DNA of 27,307 bases from Pelagophyceae sp. CCMP2097 (lineage: Eukaryota > Sar > Pelagophyceae), in assembly GCA_026770575.1 (NCBI GenBank), contig MU657262.1:11835-39141 (forward strand), given 5' to 3'. The translations under genes were made by a program, and so were the position numbers. Of this stretch, positions 9,583 to 18,538 are shown piece after piece (position 1 is the stretch's first letter; the number at the start of each line of letters is the position of its first letter). The notes beneath the pieces were generated by a model. It saw nothing but the letters and a program-made list of their open reading frames with translations, did no database searches and was not told the origin of the DNA.

Positions 9583-9957
9583 GCGCATATATCGCCGCGG
9601 CCGCCGCGCCGGCACTTGGCGCGGCGGGCCCGCCGCGGCCGGCGCCGCGCAAGAGGAGGAGACGTCTCCCTCGGCTCTTCGTCAAGAACGAGCGCGCGGC
9701 GGCTATGGACGCCTGTCGTTTATTTCTAACAGGGTCCGAACAGCAGCACGGCCGGCTAATACGGCGGGCGAGGAGCGGCACGGGTTGCGGTCTCGCGCCG
9801 TGGTGCCGGGGGGTGTCTTGACCTCTACGGGAGAAGCCTCGCCACGGCTATTCGCGACTCTTGCGACCACGCCCGCTGCCCCTAATGTCCCTCTTTGTGT
9901 CGTGCGCGTACGTCTGACTGTGGCAGTCTCAACTGCGTGCTCAAAAGGAAAGGAAAG

Positions 9958-9995
9958 TTCCGGGCAGTTTCCCGGAAATCGCTAAACTTTAGCGA
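9958..9995. repeat. Two adjacent perfect inverted repeats
   Basis: TTCCGGG (9958-9964) pairs with CCCGGAA (9971-9977) over a 6-nt loop. One base later an 8-bp inverted repeat, TCGCTAAA/TTTAGCGA, spans 9979-9995 around a single central C. It lies in the 3' intergenic region shared by two convergent genes. It could be an RNA 3'-end structure or a factor-binding site. Confidence 0.35.
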
Positions 9996-10157
9996 ATGGC
10001 GGGTAGGGCCTGTGGGCTGCGACCTCCATGGGTCCCTGCTGTTCGAGACGGTAGGTAGTGTTCGGAGTTAGATAAGTGTTCCAAACGTCAAGGCGCGCCA
10101 TCGCCCGCGGCACAGCAGCGAGCGGCCGAGCGGCTTTTTAAAGGTTGGCATCGGCGG

Positions 10158-11309
10158 TCAGGCAAGCGTCGCGAGCCACAAAACGATATTTTCGACCGCC
10201 ACCGCAGCTTCGGGGTGCCCCTTGGCCGCGGCGCGCTTGAAGAGGCGCAGCGCCTCGTGGTCGTCCCGCGGCACGCCTTGGCCCTTTGCGTGACACGCGC
10301 CAAGGTTGTAGAGCGCTTGCGCGTGGCCCTTGGCCGCGGCAAGCTTGTAGAAGTGCAGCGCCGCGTGCGAGTCCCGCGCCGCGCCGTGGCCGTTTTCGGA
10401 ACACGTGCAGAGGTTGAAGAGCGCTTGCGCGTGGCCCTCGGCCGCGGCGAGGCACCACCACCGCACGGCCTCGTCGTACGACTGGGCCACGACCCTGCCG
10501 TAGTAAAAAAACTGCCGAGGTTGAATTGCGCGGTCGGATGCTGTTGCTCGGCTGCGAGTCGTTGCCATTTGAACGCGGCTTCCAAGTCGACTTCGACGCC
10601 TTGCCCGCGCTCGTAGAAGGTGCCCAGGATCAACTGAGCTTCCGCGTGGCCTTGCGCCGCGGCGAGCTCGTGCAGCTGCCACGCCCGCTAGGGGTCCTTC
10701 TCGAGACCCATCCTGCCGGCGCGGAGCATGTTGCCGAGGTGCAACTGTGCCTCGGCGTTCCCCTCGTCCACGTGCTTCTGGACCCGGCGCACCCACTCGG
10801 CCCCGGACGCAGTCGGTGCGGCCCAGCAGAGCGGGCAGCGCTTGTCGTATTTCTCACACTTGTCGGAGCAGCCCTTGCAAATCATCTTGCAGCAGCACTC
10901 GAGGAAGGTGCGAGCATCGACTGGCATCACGTCGAGGCAGATGGCGCACGTGCCGCGCCAGTCCGGCGCGTCGCCGTTCAGCGCGCTGACATTGGCCAAC
11001 GCCGTCGCCGATCTGCGGCGCCGCCGTGGAACCAGCTGCCGGGGCGACGTCATCGATGGCGACGCTCGTCAGCGCCTCCGCCTCGGTCTTCTTCAGGTTG
11101 AGCTTCTCCGGGGAGAGCGCGTCGAGGAGGCGGTCCTTGAAATCGGAGGCGAGCCGCTTGCACTGCGCCGTGTGCCCTCGTTTCCAGTAGACGAGCTGGC
11201 ACGCCTTGCCGCAGTAGTGCCGCGATTTGCACGTGGTGCAGTGCTGGCCGCCCTTTTGCGCGCAGACACAGCATGGCTTGGGCGCTGCTGCGGCCGACGG
11301 CGCGTCCAT
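10158..11309 (-). pseudogene. MYND zinc finger - RING - Sel1 repeat protein, reading frame broken
   Basis: Starting at MDAPSAAAAPKP, a complete MYND finger is seen (CCVC...HCTTC...YCGKAC...HTAQC). A second frame carries a C4-type RING finger (CAICLDV...CPLCWA) and five 36-residue Sel1-like repeats of the form A-x-x-x-L-G-x(5)-G-x-G. Such a MYND/RING plus Sel1 layout fits a ubiquitin-ligase or scaffold protein. Three breaks interrupt it. There is a frame change between MYND and RING (about 10990-11050) that no plausible intron explains. An in-frame TAG at 10689-10691 sits where the repeat expects Glu. A one-base frame change lies in the A7 run at 10505-10511, where one more base would give an exact 36-residue repeat. 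Real decay, assembly errors, or recoding are all possible. The stop is TGA. It is divergent from DDX55, 154 bp away. Confidence 0.65.
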
Positions 11310-11463
11310 CTCGTGGCGCGCAGGCGCGCGGGCGAAAAGGGCAAGGAGGCGGATGTGCCGCCATTACGTGAACCGTTGTGCTTGGGAGTGTTCGAAGTGC
11401 GAGGTCGGGAACCTGGCGATACCTCGAACAGCGTTCCCGGAACCCCAGCGGGCCCGCGCGACG
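11310..11463. promoter_or_regulatory. Short divergent promoter between MYND-RING-Sel1 gene and DDX55
   Basis: The 154 bp between two divergent start codons must hold both promoters. I see no TATA box or clear repeat. The call rests on gene orientation alone. Confidence 0.3.
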
Positions 11464-14086
11464 ATGGCGCGCAAGTGGGAGGAAGTGGTGCGTCCCTTCC
11501 GGTCCTCTTTGAAGGGGTCTGAGCATCTGTCGTAGGACCCGGCTCTGAGCGAGACGACGCTGGAGACAATTTCGTCATGGTTCGGCTTCGAGACCATGAC
11601 CCCGGTCCAGTCCGCCTGCATCCCGCTCATGCTCTCCCACCGCGACGTCGTCGCAGAGGTGCGCACCGCCCCGGCGGAAGACGTGGGAGCGACGCTCAAG
11701 ATGCCGCCGCGCAGGCGTGCACGGGCTCCGGCAAGACGCTGGCCTTCGTCGTCGCGGCCATCGAGCTCGTCCTCCGGGCCCACCGCGAGGAAGGATCGAC
11801 CGTCGCCGCGCCAAGGTGCGCCGGCGTTTGGCCTTGGCGGCGCGGCACCTGAGCGCGTTTGCGGAGGCCGAGCGCGCGTCTTTAGGTGCGTGGCCGTCTC
11901 TCCAACGCGCGAGCTCGCCGTCCAGACAGAGCGCGTCTTCGCGCCTCTGTGCGCGGCGCACGGCCTCGGCGCGCCGGCGCTGGCCGTCGGTGGTGCGGCC
12001 ATGGCGCGCGCGATTACGGCCAACGTCGTCGTCGGCACGCCCGGCCGCCTTGACGACGTCCTCCGCAAGGACCGCGGCACCGAGACCATGGAGACCAGAT
12101 TCGTCTGCCTCTTGGTCTTAGACGAGGCGGATACTCTTTTGGACCTCGGCTTCGCAGACGAATTGAGGCGCATCGCGCACGCTCTGCCAAAGCAGCGAAG
12201 AACCGCCCTCTTCTCCGCCACGCAGACGCGCGCCGTCGCAGAGCTCGCGCGCGCCGGGTGCGTCTTGCGGGCCGAAGAGCTCAGAAGACGGTTGCCATAT
12301 ACGGAGACCATTGGGTGAAACTCGACGTCTTAGGCTGCGCAACCCTGCATCGATCCGCGTCAAGGTCGGCTACGAGCAGCCCGTCGCTGCGGAAGGCGTG
12401 GCAGAGGGCCCGAACGGCCCGACGCGGAAGACGCCGACGGAGCTGCAGAATGAATACATGATCGTTTCAGACGATGACAAGATGGCCACGCTCTTCGACA
12501 TCCTTCGAGACAAAAACTTGATCGGCCACGCGTCGCGCAAGAAGCCGCAGGAAACGGTGGCGCGCAAGGCCTTGGTCTTCTTCGACACGTGTGCGGCGGT
12601 GGACTTTTACGGCACTTCGTTAGAGGCGATGCGCCGCCGGCAGCTTTTACCAGAGTCGCTCCCAAAGTTCTTCTCGTTGCATGGGAAGATGGCGCCGAAG
12701 AAGCGCCGCGGCGTCTTCGAGTCATTCCGCGCCGCCGACGGCGACGCCTGCCTGCTCTGCACGGACGTTGCGGCGCGAGGGTTGGACGTGGCCAACGTCG
12801 CTCTCGTGGTCCAGTGGGACGCCCCTTCCAAACCCGACACGTTCGTGCACCGCGTCGGCCGCACGGCGCGCGCCGGCGGGTCCGGCGCCGCGCTGCTCTT
12901 TCTGGCGGGGCACGAAGATGCCTTTGCGGAGCTGATGGCTCTGCGCGGGGCTCCGCTCCTCGAAAGGACACAAGTCGCGCTCTTCGACGCCTCCAAGACG
13001 CGCAAAGAGGCGTCGGTCGAGGTGCGCGCGCAGCTCGTCGACGGCTGCGTGCGCGACCGCGCTCTCCTGGAAAAGGGCACTCGAGCGTTCACAGCGCACG
13101 TCCGAGCTTATTTGGAACATCGGCTCCAGTTTATCTTCCGCTTCGACAAGGTGGACCTCGCCGCCGCCGCGCGCTGCTACGCTTTGGTGAAGCTGCCGGA
13201 GATGCCGGAGCTGCGCAAGGCGCGCAAGGATGGGCGTTTGAAAGACGAAGACTTTGAAAGAGCGGACGTGCGCACGGGCTCCATCAAGTTCGCAGACCCG
13301 TTGCGCGAGGAAGCCCGACAGTGCGTGTGTGCTTGTCTTTGAGTTTCGAGGGGCCACTTTGTCATTGGCACCATAGGAAGCGCTTCGAGAAGGAAAAAGA
13401 GGACCGCGCCGAGAAAAAGGTCGAGATGGAGGCCAAGGCGGCGGCGTGGGACTCGAACAAGGAGGCCCAAGAGTCGAGGAAGAAGATCGTCGCGGCGAAG
13501 CGCGACAAGAAGAAGGGGCGCCACGCGCAAATCCTCGAGGAGTGGGACGAACTGGTAAATCTTCCTGCTTTGAGAGGCGAGGCGGTGGCAATATGCACGT
13601 CCGCTCGTATCGCTCGAGGCGCCTCTCAGGCGAACGAGGAGCTTTTGGCGAAGAAGCTTCGCAAGGGCAAGATCACGCGGAGCGAGTACGAGGCGGCGCT
13701 GCGAGGCGACGCCCCGGACTCCGACGCCGACTCCGACGAAGACGAGGTGAAACCCGAAGAGAGCAGTGGATGCTTATTGAGATTTTGAAAACTTCCCAAA
13801 AACGCGATAAGTCCTTATTGAGATATTAAGACCGCGCCGGCGAGAAGGCAAACCAGCGACGACGGCCGTTCCAGAGCCGGCGGCATGAGAGGGGCGCCGG
13901 GGACGGCGCGGGCGGCTCTCCCCGTCCAAGTGTGCAAAAACGTCATTGCCTCAGGCGGACAAGGCGGACCGGCACCAGGGCCAGAAGGACCTGGCGGTGT
14001 ACCAGAAGCAGCGCAACTGGCGGAAGATGAAGACGAACACCAACAGGGCCGCCAAACGCCACAAGGACGGCCGCGCGAAGAAGTAA
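11464..14086 (+). CDS. DDX55: DEAD-box RNA helicase, DDX55/Spb4 family (60S ribosome biogenesis)
   Basis: Nucleolar ATP-dependent helicase; the Spb4/DDX55 family remodels pre-60S rRNA. Eight exons: 11464-11487, 11536-11658, 11715-11815, 11886-12257, 12334-13320, 13377-13554, 13630-13746 and 13955-14086, giving 677 residues. The first five introns start GTGCG. Motifs in order are Q-motif GFETMTPVQ (25-33), motif I ACTGSGKT (50-57), SPTREL (88-93), GTPGRL, DEAD (162-165), SAT (193-195), CTDVAARGLDV and HRVGRTAR (379-386). Family marks after the core are AAARCYALVKLPEMPELRK and the C-terminal KKLRKGKIT. Each splice join restores one of these. The last exon (basic, ending DGRAKK-TAA) is joined through a 208-nt intron and is the least certain part; otherwise the frame ends at TGA 13788. 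The 3' end nearly meets TAF8 on the other strand, 28 bp apart. Confidence 0.92.
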
Positions 14087-14114
14087 ATTCGACCTTTGTT
14101 ACGAGAAAAAGGGG

Positions 14115-15092
14115 CTACTCGTCGGCGATGAGGAGCGGCGCGTCGACGGAACCGTTTCTCGCGGGCCCTTTCGGGCGCATGCGGTTCAAAGCCAGCTGCA
14201 GCGCCTCGCGCTCGCGGAGCTGCGCGGACATGTTTCGAAACGGGGGGGTGAGAAAACCAGAAAACCACTTGATCCAAAGGTGCGGGGGGTGCATCACTGC
14301 GATGCTCACGCGTTCGGCCGCCGTCGGCTCGGGCGGCGCGTCGTCCTCCTTGCCCTTTTTCTTCCGCTTCTTCTCGAGGGGCGGGAAAGGCGGCATGAAC
14401 GACGGGACGTGCGGCGAGCCTAGAGGGCGTGTCGACCGCTTCGAAGCGGTCCTCCAATTGCGCACGGGGCGTCGGGGCGTCGAGGGAGATGCCGGCGAAG
14501 TGATGCGTCTTGTGGCGCTTGGGCATGGGCAGCGGCGGCGCGACCTGCAACTTCGGATGGGCATGCGACAGCGCCGCGACGGCCGTCGAATTGCGAAGAG
14601 AGACGCCGGTTGGGGACCGCGCCCGGCACGCGCCAGCCCGCGTCGTCTACAGCGGCGCGCGTCCAAGGCGTGCGTCGGTCGCCGGGTGCAAAGCGTTTCA
14701 AAGGCAGACGGTAGGACGCACCCGCGCCGGCTTTCGCGCCGTCCTTCAGTGCAGCGAATTCCGCGAGCGTGGCCCAGCTCGTGGCGGCCGACGGAGCCTG
14801 CCGGAGCGCGGCGAGCATGTCGTGGAGCTCTGGCCGCGACCGGCGCGCGTGCGTCATGTTCGCGTGCGCGCGCTGCCCGAGCGCCGTCAACTAGCGAGGG
14901 CGCAAGTCAACTAGGGAGCATCAAGTCGACGTTGTGAGACGATTGCAAAGGGGCGCCGGGCCGCGCGAAGTATCGGACGGCGTCTGCGATGGCTTCGAGC
15001 GCGGTGTCCTCTGCCGAATCAAACCCGAGCTCGGTGCACGCCTGCGCGACGCCGCGCAGGCAGCACTCGCGCGCGTAGTCCTCCGACGACAT
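14115..15092 (-). CDS. TAF8: TFIID subunit TAF8 (histone fold)
   Basis: General transcription factor TFIID subunit that pairs with TAF10 through a histone fold. Five exons: 15092-14967, 14890-14630, 14544-14466, 14419-14310 and 14219-14115, giving 226 residues. Exon 1 encodes DYARECCLRGVAQACTELGF and the start of helix 2. Exon 2 continues ALGQRAHA...RSRPELHDMLAAL, the typical TAF8 fold end. Exons 3-4 join into the family's proline-rich motif SPHVPSFMPPFPPL (residues 157-170), then a Lys-rich tail. Intron 1 (14891-14966) would be GC-AG (GCGCGG...GCTAG); the alternative GT site would insert about 15 residues into helix 2. Introns 2-4 are GTGCCG, GTGCGC and GTGAGC types. The stop is TAG. A 20-bp duplication around the intron 1 acceptor offers a decoy splice site. 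It is shorter than animal TAF8 (about 310 residues). Confidence 0.85.
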
Positions 15093-15235
15093 GCCGCGAA
15101 GAGCGGGGGTGGGCTGCGGCCGCACACTCGCAGTGTCGGCGCGCCGGACACGTGTAAACAGCCGGAGTTGTGCCTTGTTGTTAATCGTCACCTCTCAAGT
15201 TCGTCGGCGATTCTCCTTCTCCGTTCTTCCGCGCG
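15093..15235. promoter_or_regulatory. Short divergent promoter between TAF8 and CSD-zinc-finger gene
   Basis: Only 143 bp separate the two start codons, so one bidirectional promoter is likely. No TATA box or clear element was recognised. Confidence 0.3.
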
Positions 15236-15954
15236 ATGATGTTCATGCGCCGCGCCGCCAACGCGTCCGTGCCGGCGGCGGTGCGGTCGTTCGCCTCGCG
15301 CGCGGGGGGCACGGCCATGCGGTGGAACGAGCGCGGCTTTGGGTGCGCCTGCTCTAAGAATTCGAGTCATCGCTGTTTCGGTTCGACGGTGGCGTAGGTT
15401 CATCAAGCCGCAGGACGGCGGCGAGGACATCTTCTGCCACTTCTCCTCCATCCAGGACGGCCGCTGCCTCGTCGAGGGCGACCGCGTCGAGTTCGACCTT
15501 AAGTACGACGAGTCCAAGGGCACGCGAGCCGCGCCCGAAGACCCAAACGAACCGCGGCAGAGGCGGATGTGTTGTATCTCTCGGGCCTTCTCAGTCGACT
15601 CGGAAGCTTCCAAGTCGACGTCTTCCGAGTCGACTGAGAAGGCCCGGAAGAAGACCAGAGTCGCCTGCCTCCTCTGGCCTTCCCTCCCCGGTGGCACTCG
15701 TCTTCGCCCCTCGCGCGGTCTCACCCCCCGGTTTAGGCAAGTACCGCGCGGAGAACGTGACGGGCGGCTCGCCGGACACGGAGGGCGGCGCCGGCGGCAT
15801 GTCTGGCGGCGGCGGCTACGGGGGCGGCGGCGGCGGCATGCACGAGCCCCGCCCGGGAGACTGGACCTGCCCGTCCTGCCGCGCAAACGTCTTCGCCTCC
15901 AAGTCCAACTGCTTCAAGTGCGGCGAGCCCAAGCCCGCCGGCAACGACTGGTAG
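15236..15954 (+). CDS. Cold-shock domain and RanBP2-type zinc finger RNA-binding protein
   Basis: Small RNA-binding protein of 148 residues. Exons 15236-15342, 15398-15519 and 15737-15954. The N-terminus MMFMRRAANASVPAAVRSFASRAGG is basic, Ser/Ala-rich and acid-free, suggesting mitochondrial (or plastid) import. A cold-shock domain follows: MRWNERGFGFIKPQDGGEDI, then FCHFSSIQ and VEGDRVEFDL, finishing with KGKYRAENVTGG. Both splice joins fall inside this fold and restore it. After a Gly-rich linker, a RanBP2-type finger DWTCPSCRANVFASKSNCFKC supplies the four Zn cysteines, and the protein ends KPAGNDW-TAG. Intron 1 is 55 nt with GTGCGC. Intron 2 (217 nt) is the window's longest after the DDX55 terminal intron candidate, begins GC rather than GT, and contains a perfect 25-bp hairpin. 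The combination resembles algal glycine-rich cold-shock RNA chaperones. Confidence 0.9.
15582..15646. repeat. Perfect 25-bp inverted repeat inside a GC-AG intron
   Basis: Bases 15582-15606 are the exact reverse complement of 15622-15646, with a 15-nt spacer. The arms contain the palindrome GTCGAC, and the spacer holds a further AAGTCGACGT. It lies in the middle of intron 2 (15520-15736) of the cold-shock/zinc-finger gene. It may fold in the pre-mRNA, be a small-RNA source, or be a relic of an intron-generating transposon. Confidence 0.85.
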
Positions 15955-16834
15955 AGAGGTCGATCCAGCCAGCCGCCATGCGGCAAAGCGACGAAAAAAA
16001 AGCGGCTGAGGCAGCCGCACCTCGCCGCACCTTTCCCCCGCGGCGCCGCAATGCGCCGCGGACGAGATCCCGGAGGGCGGCGCCGTGGGCCGCCGACCTC
16101 GAACCCCATTTGTGATATAGGATGTAATGTATTCAGAGTGGTTTTACGTACCCCGTGGCCTTGCCGTAGCACTGCCTTCGAACGCCGCTCTTAAGAGTCC
16201 GGAGGGCGGGACGAACCGCCCGAGAGAATTTCTGCTCGCCAAGGTTTCGGCCTTTTTTATAAAGGGTTTCTCAAAAACGTCTTTCAAAATCACGAGAAAA
16301 TTGTTAGAAGCTTCTCACTCGCGCTGCCGATTGCGGGCGCCGCTGCGGCATGCGACGGCGCGGACGGCCGCAGAGGTCTTGTCTTCCATGAATTGTTCGA
16401 ATCCAAACACGTTTCTGAACGTTCACCACCGAAGTTCGACGAAGGCCTAGGGAGGCTTAAGGAGGCCGCAGGCTGAGGGCGGGGCCCGGGGGTGGATGGC
16501 TTACGCGACGCGTGTCGTGGAAGAGCAGGGCGTGGACGAGCAGTGACAATGAGTCCACCATAGTTGAAGTAGATTTCCGTCAGAAAAGGGGTGGGTAGTA
16601 CTAGTAGGTGCGAGGCGTGGTGCTGCGGGACCCAGCGTCGGTGGGCCCGTCCGCACGACCCCCGGTCCGTCGCAGCCCGCGGCCATGGTGGCGGCGGCCG
16701 CGCGGCCGCTGCGTTGCGCGCTGTGGCTTGGCGCGCCGCGGCTTGGCGCGTCGTGGCGTGGCGCGCCGTGGCTTGGCGCACCGTGGCTCGGCGCGCCGCG
16801 GCGTTGCGCGGCGCCCTTTGGCGCGGTCGCGCGG
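15955..16834. other. Intergenic upstream of the GmrSD-like gene
   Basis: No gene recognised. After the upstream TAG there are short hairpins at 15972-15984 (GCCGC/GCGGC) and 16002-16018 (GCGGCTG/CAGCCGC). An AT-richer patch at about 16105-16150 and 16240-16310 follows. The 15-bp tandem repeat (16706-16825) ends just before the chosen start. An in-frame ATG at 16685 would add 50 repeat-encoded residues to the downstream protein. Confidence 0.45.
16706..16825. repeat. 15-bp tandem repeat, about eight units
   Basis: Eight consecutive degenerate 15-bp units fit the pattern CCGTGGCTTGGCGCG (for example 16766-16780 and 16781-16795). The best-conserved five are at 16721-16795. The period is a multiple of three, so the frame running into the GmrSD-like gene stays open and would read as LGAPW-type pentapeptides. 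Whether the repeat is translated depends on using ATG 16685 instead of 16835. Confidence 0.8.
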
Positions 16835-18538
16835 ATGGTGCCGCGTTTGGCGGCTGCGGCGGCGGAGTCGACGGAGACGGCGTCGAAGCACGTCGCGCTG
16901 GAACGCATCTTCAACGGCGAGCGAGATTACTTTTTCCACACGCGCAAGAACCTGCGCGACTACTGCTGGGAGGACGGCCAAATCGAAGAACTTTTCGAGG
17001 ACCTGCGCGAGGACATTGCGCCCGCCGCCGACATCGACGTGCTCCCCGTGTTGGAGCTCGGCACCGTCATGATCGTACCCGACGCTAACGGCGGCGACGG
17101 CGCGTTCGAGGTCCACGACGGGCAGCAGCGCCTCGTCACCGTGTCGCTGCTCCTCGCAGCGCTGCGCGACATCTTCCGCGACCGCGGCGTGGAGGACGCC
17201 GAGGACGTGTAGCCCAAGCTGACGCCGACGAAGAAGCGCCTCGCCGACGTGCGGCGCATCGACGTCCGCGACCGCGACGCCGACAAGCTCCGTGCCATCC
17301 TCGACGGCACTTACGACGCGGCCCAGGCGGCGGCCAAGCCCAAGACGGTGGCCGAGGGCCGCATCGCAGCCAACTACGCGCTCCTGAGAAAGTTCGCCAC
17401 AGAGCGCGAGACGGCAGACCTGCAGCGCCTCCTCGACTTCCTCATGCGGCGCGTCTATCTCCAGGTGATGACCGTGCCCAACGCGCGCACGGCGCGGCTC
17501 TTCGTCGCGGGCCAACGCAAGGGCTTGGACACGCAGGCCGTCGATGTGTTCAAAGGCATGCTCTTCTTCTATAACGACGACGAGGCGCTGCAGGACGATA
17601 ACCTCGACCGCTGGGAAAAGCTCTCGAACGACGTCTCGCGCGAGGTGCTCTCGGCGGCGTGCGTTGGCTTCGCCGAGCTCGCGCTCGAGAAGAAGTGCAA
17701 GGTCCACCAGGAGACAACGCACTTTGATGGCCTCATCACGGCCTGGCCGGGCGAAACGTGGGCGCTCTACAACGAGCGCTGCGAGCCCGTGGCCCGCATC
17801 GTCGCCGCCTTCCGCGCGGGCCGCCACGAGGGCCTGCCCGAGGCAGCGCTCGCGGCGCTCGACTTTTTGAAGATGCTGCAGGGTGTAGCCGCCGCCAAGG
17901 AGCTCGAGGTCGTCGTCCTCGCCATCCTCCTCGAGGCGCGGTCGCCGGACTTTGACGCCGCGCCGTGGCTCCACCGCCTCGAGCGCGTCGCGCTCCAGCG
18001 GGCGCTCGTGCCCGATTCGCGCGTCGCGGATCGCCGCCGCCTCACCTTTCGCATGGCCCGCCTCGAGGAGGCCGTGTTCGCCGTCGACGGCGTCGCCATC
18101 TACGCCGCGCTCCGAAAAGACGACTTCGGCAAAACGGCCCTGGGCTCCAAGAAGGCGACTGCGATCCTCTTGCGCCTCGACCAGCACCTCGCGCTGCAGC
18201 AGTCGCAGGGCCGCTTCCAGCCGGGCCAGGGCACGCTCCAGCTCGAGCACGTGCTCCCCCAGGCCGCCGCGGGCGACTGGCTCGTGCGCTGGACGCGCCA
18301 GTAGACGGCCGAGCACCTCCACAAGCTCGGCAACCTCGCGCTCCTCAACAGCAAAGCCAACAACAAGGCATCCAACGCCGCCTTTTCCTACAAGAAGGTC
18401 GAGATCTTCGGAGACTCCATGTTCCCGCTCACACGCGAACTCGCCAAGTTTGCGGCGTTTGCGCCCGCGGACGCCGCGCAGAGGCATGCGCGCCTCGTCG
18501 AGCTCGTCGGCGTCGTCTTCAAACTCCCGCAGCCGTAG
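16835..18538 (+). CDS. DUF262/DUF1524 (GmrSD-like) protein with two in-frame TAG codons
   Basis: Relative of GmrSD-type proteins, best known as prokaryotic modification-dependent restriction systems: DUF262 is a ParB-like NTPase, DUF1524 an HNH-type nuclease. One frame runs 568 codons with no intron. The DUF262 part shows LRDYCWEDGQIEELFEDL (about 44-61) and the hallmark DGQQR (95-99). The DUF1524 part shows LEHVLPQ (470-476), then LHKLGNLALLNSKANNKASN. Two TAG codons interrupt the frame, at 17210-17212 (codon 126) and 18302-18304 (codon 490). The frame and the family pattern continue unchanged past both. The final stop, TAG 18536-18538, is followed by CCCCCGGGGG. No TGA or TAA is in frame. 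It could be a young pseudogene, a readthrough gene, or carry sequence errors. The function in this alga is unknown; origin by transfer from bacteria is inferred. Confidence 0.8.

Larger units (their letters stand above)
9547..10157. other. Intergenic between convergent cyclin B and MYND-RING-Sel1 genes
   Basis: No gene recognised. It holds the stop-adjacent hairpin 9549-9582 and a pair of adjacent perfect inverted repeats at 9958-9995, both listed separately. The remaining open frames are Arg/Ala-rich shadows. Confidence 0.45.

Noticed and set aside
13885..14937. A 350-codon plus-strand frame across the DDX55/TAF8 junction
   Set aside because: It covers the antisense of TAF8, whose histone fold and proline motif are clear on the minus strand, and it has no domain of its own.
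10689..18304. Complete reassignment of TAG to an amino acid
   Set aside because: TAG ends the CSD-zinc-finger protein right after its usual terminus, ends TAF8, and is doubled at the end of LRRC49. Only context-dependent readthrough remains possible.
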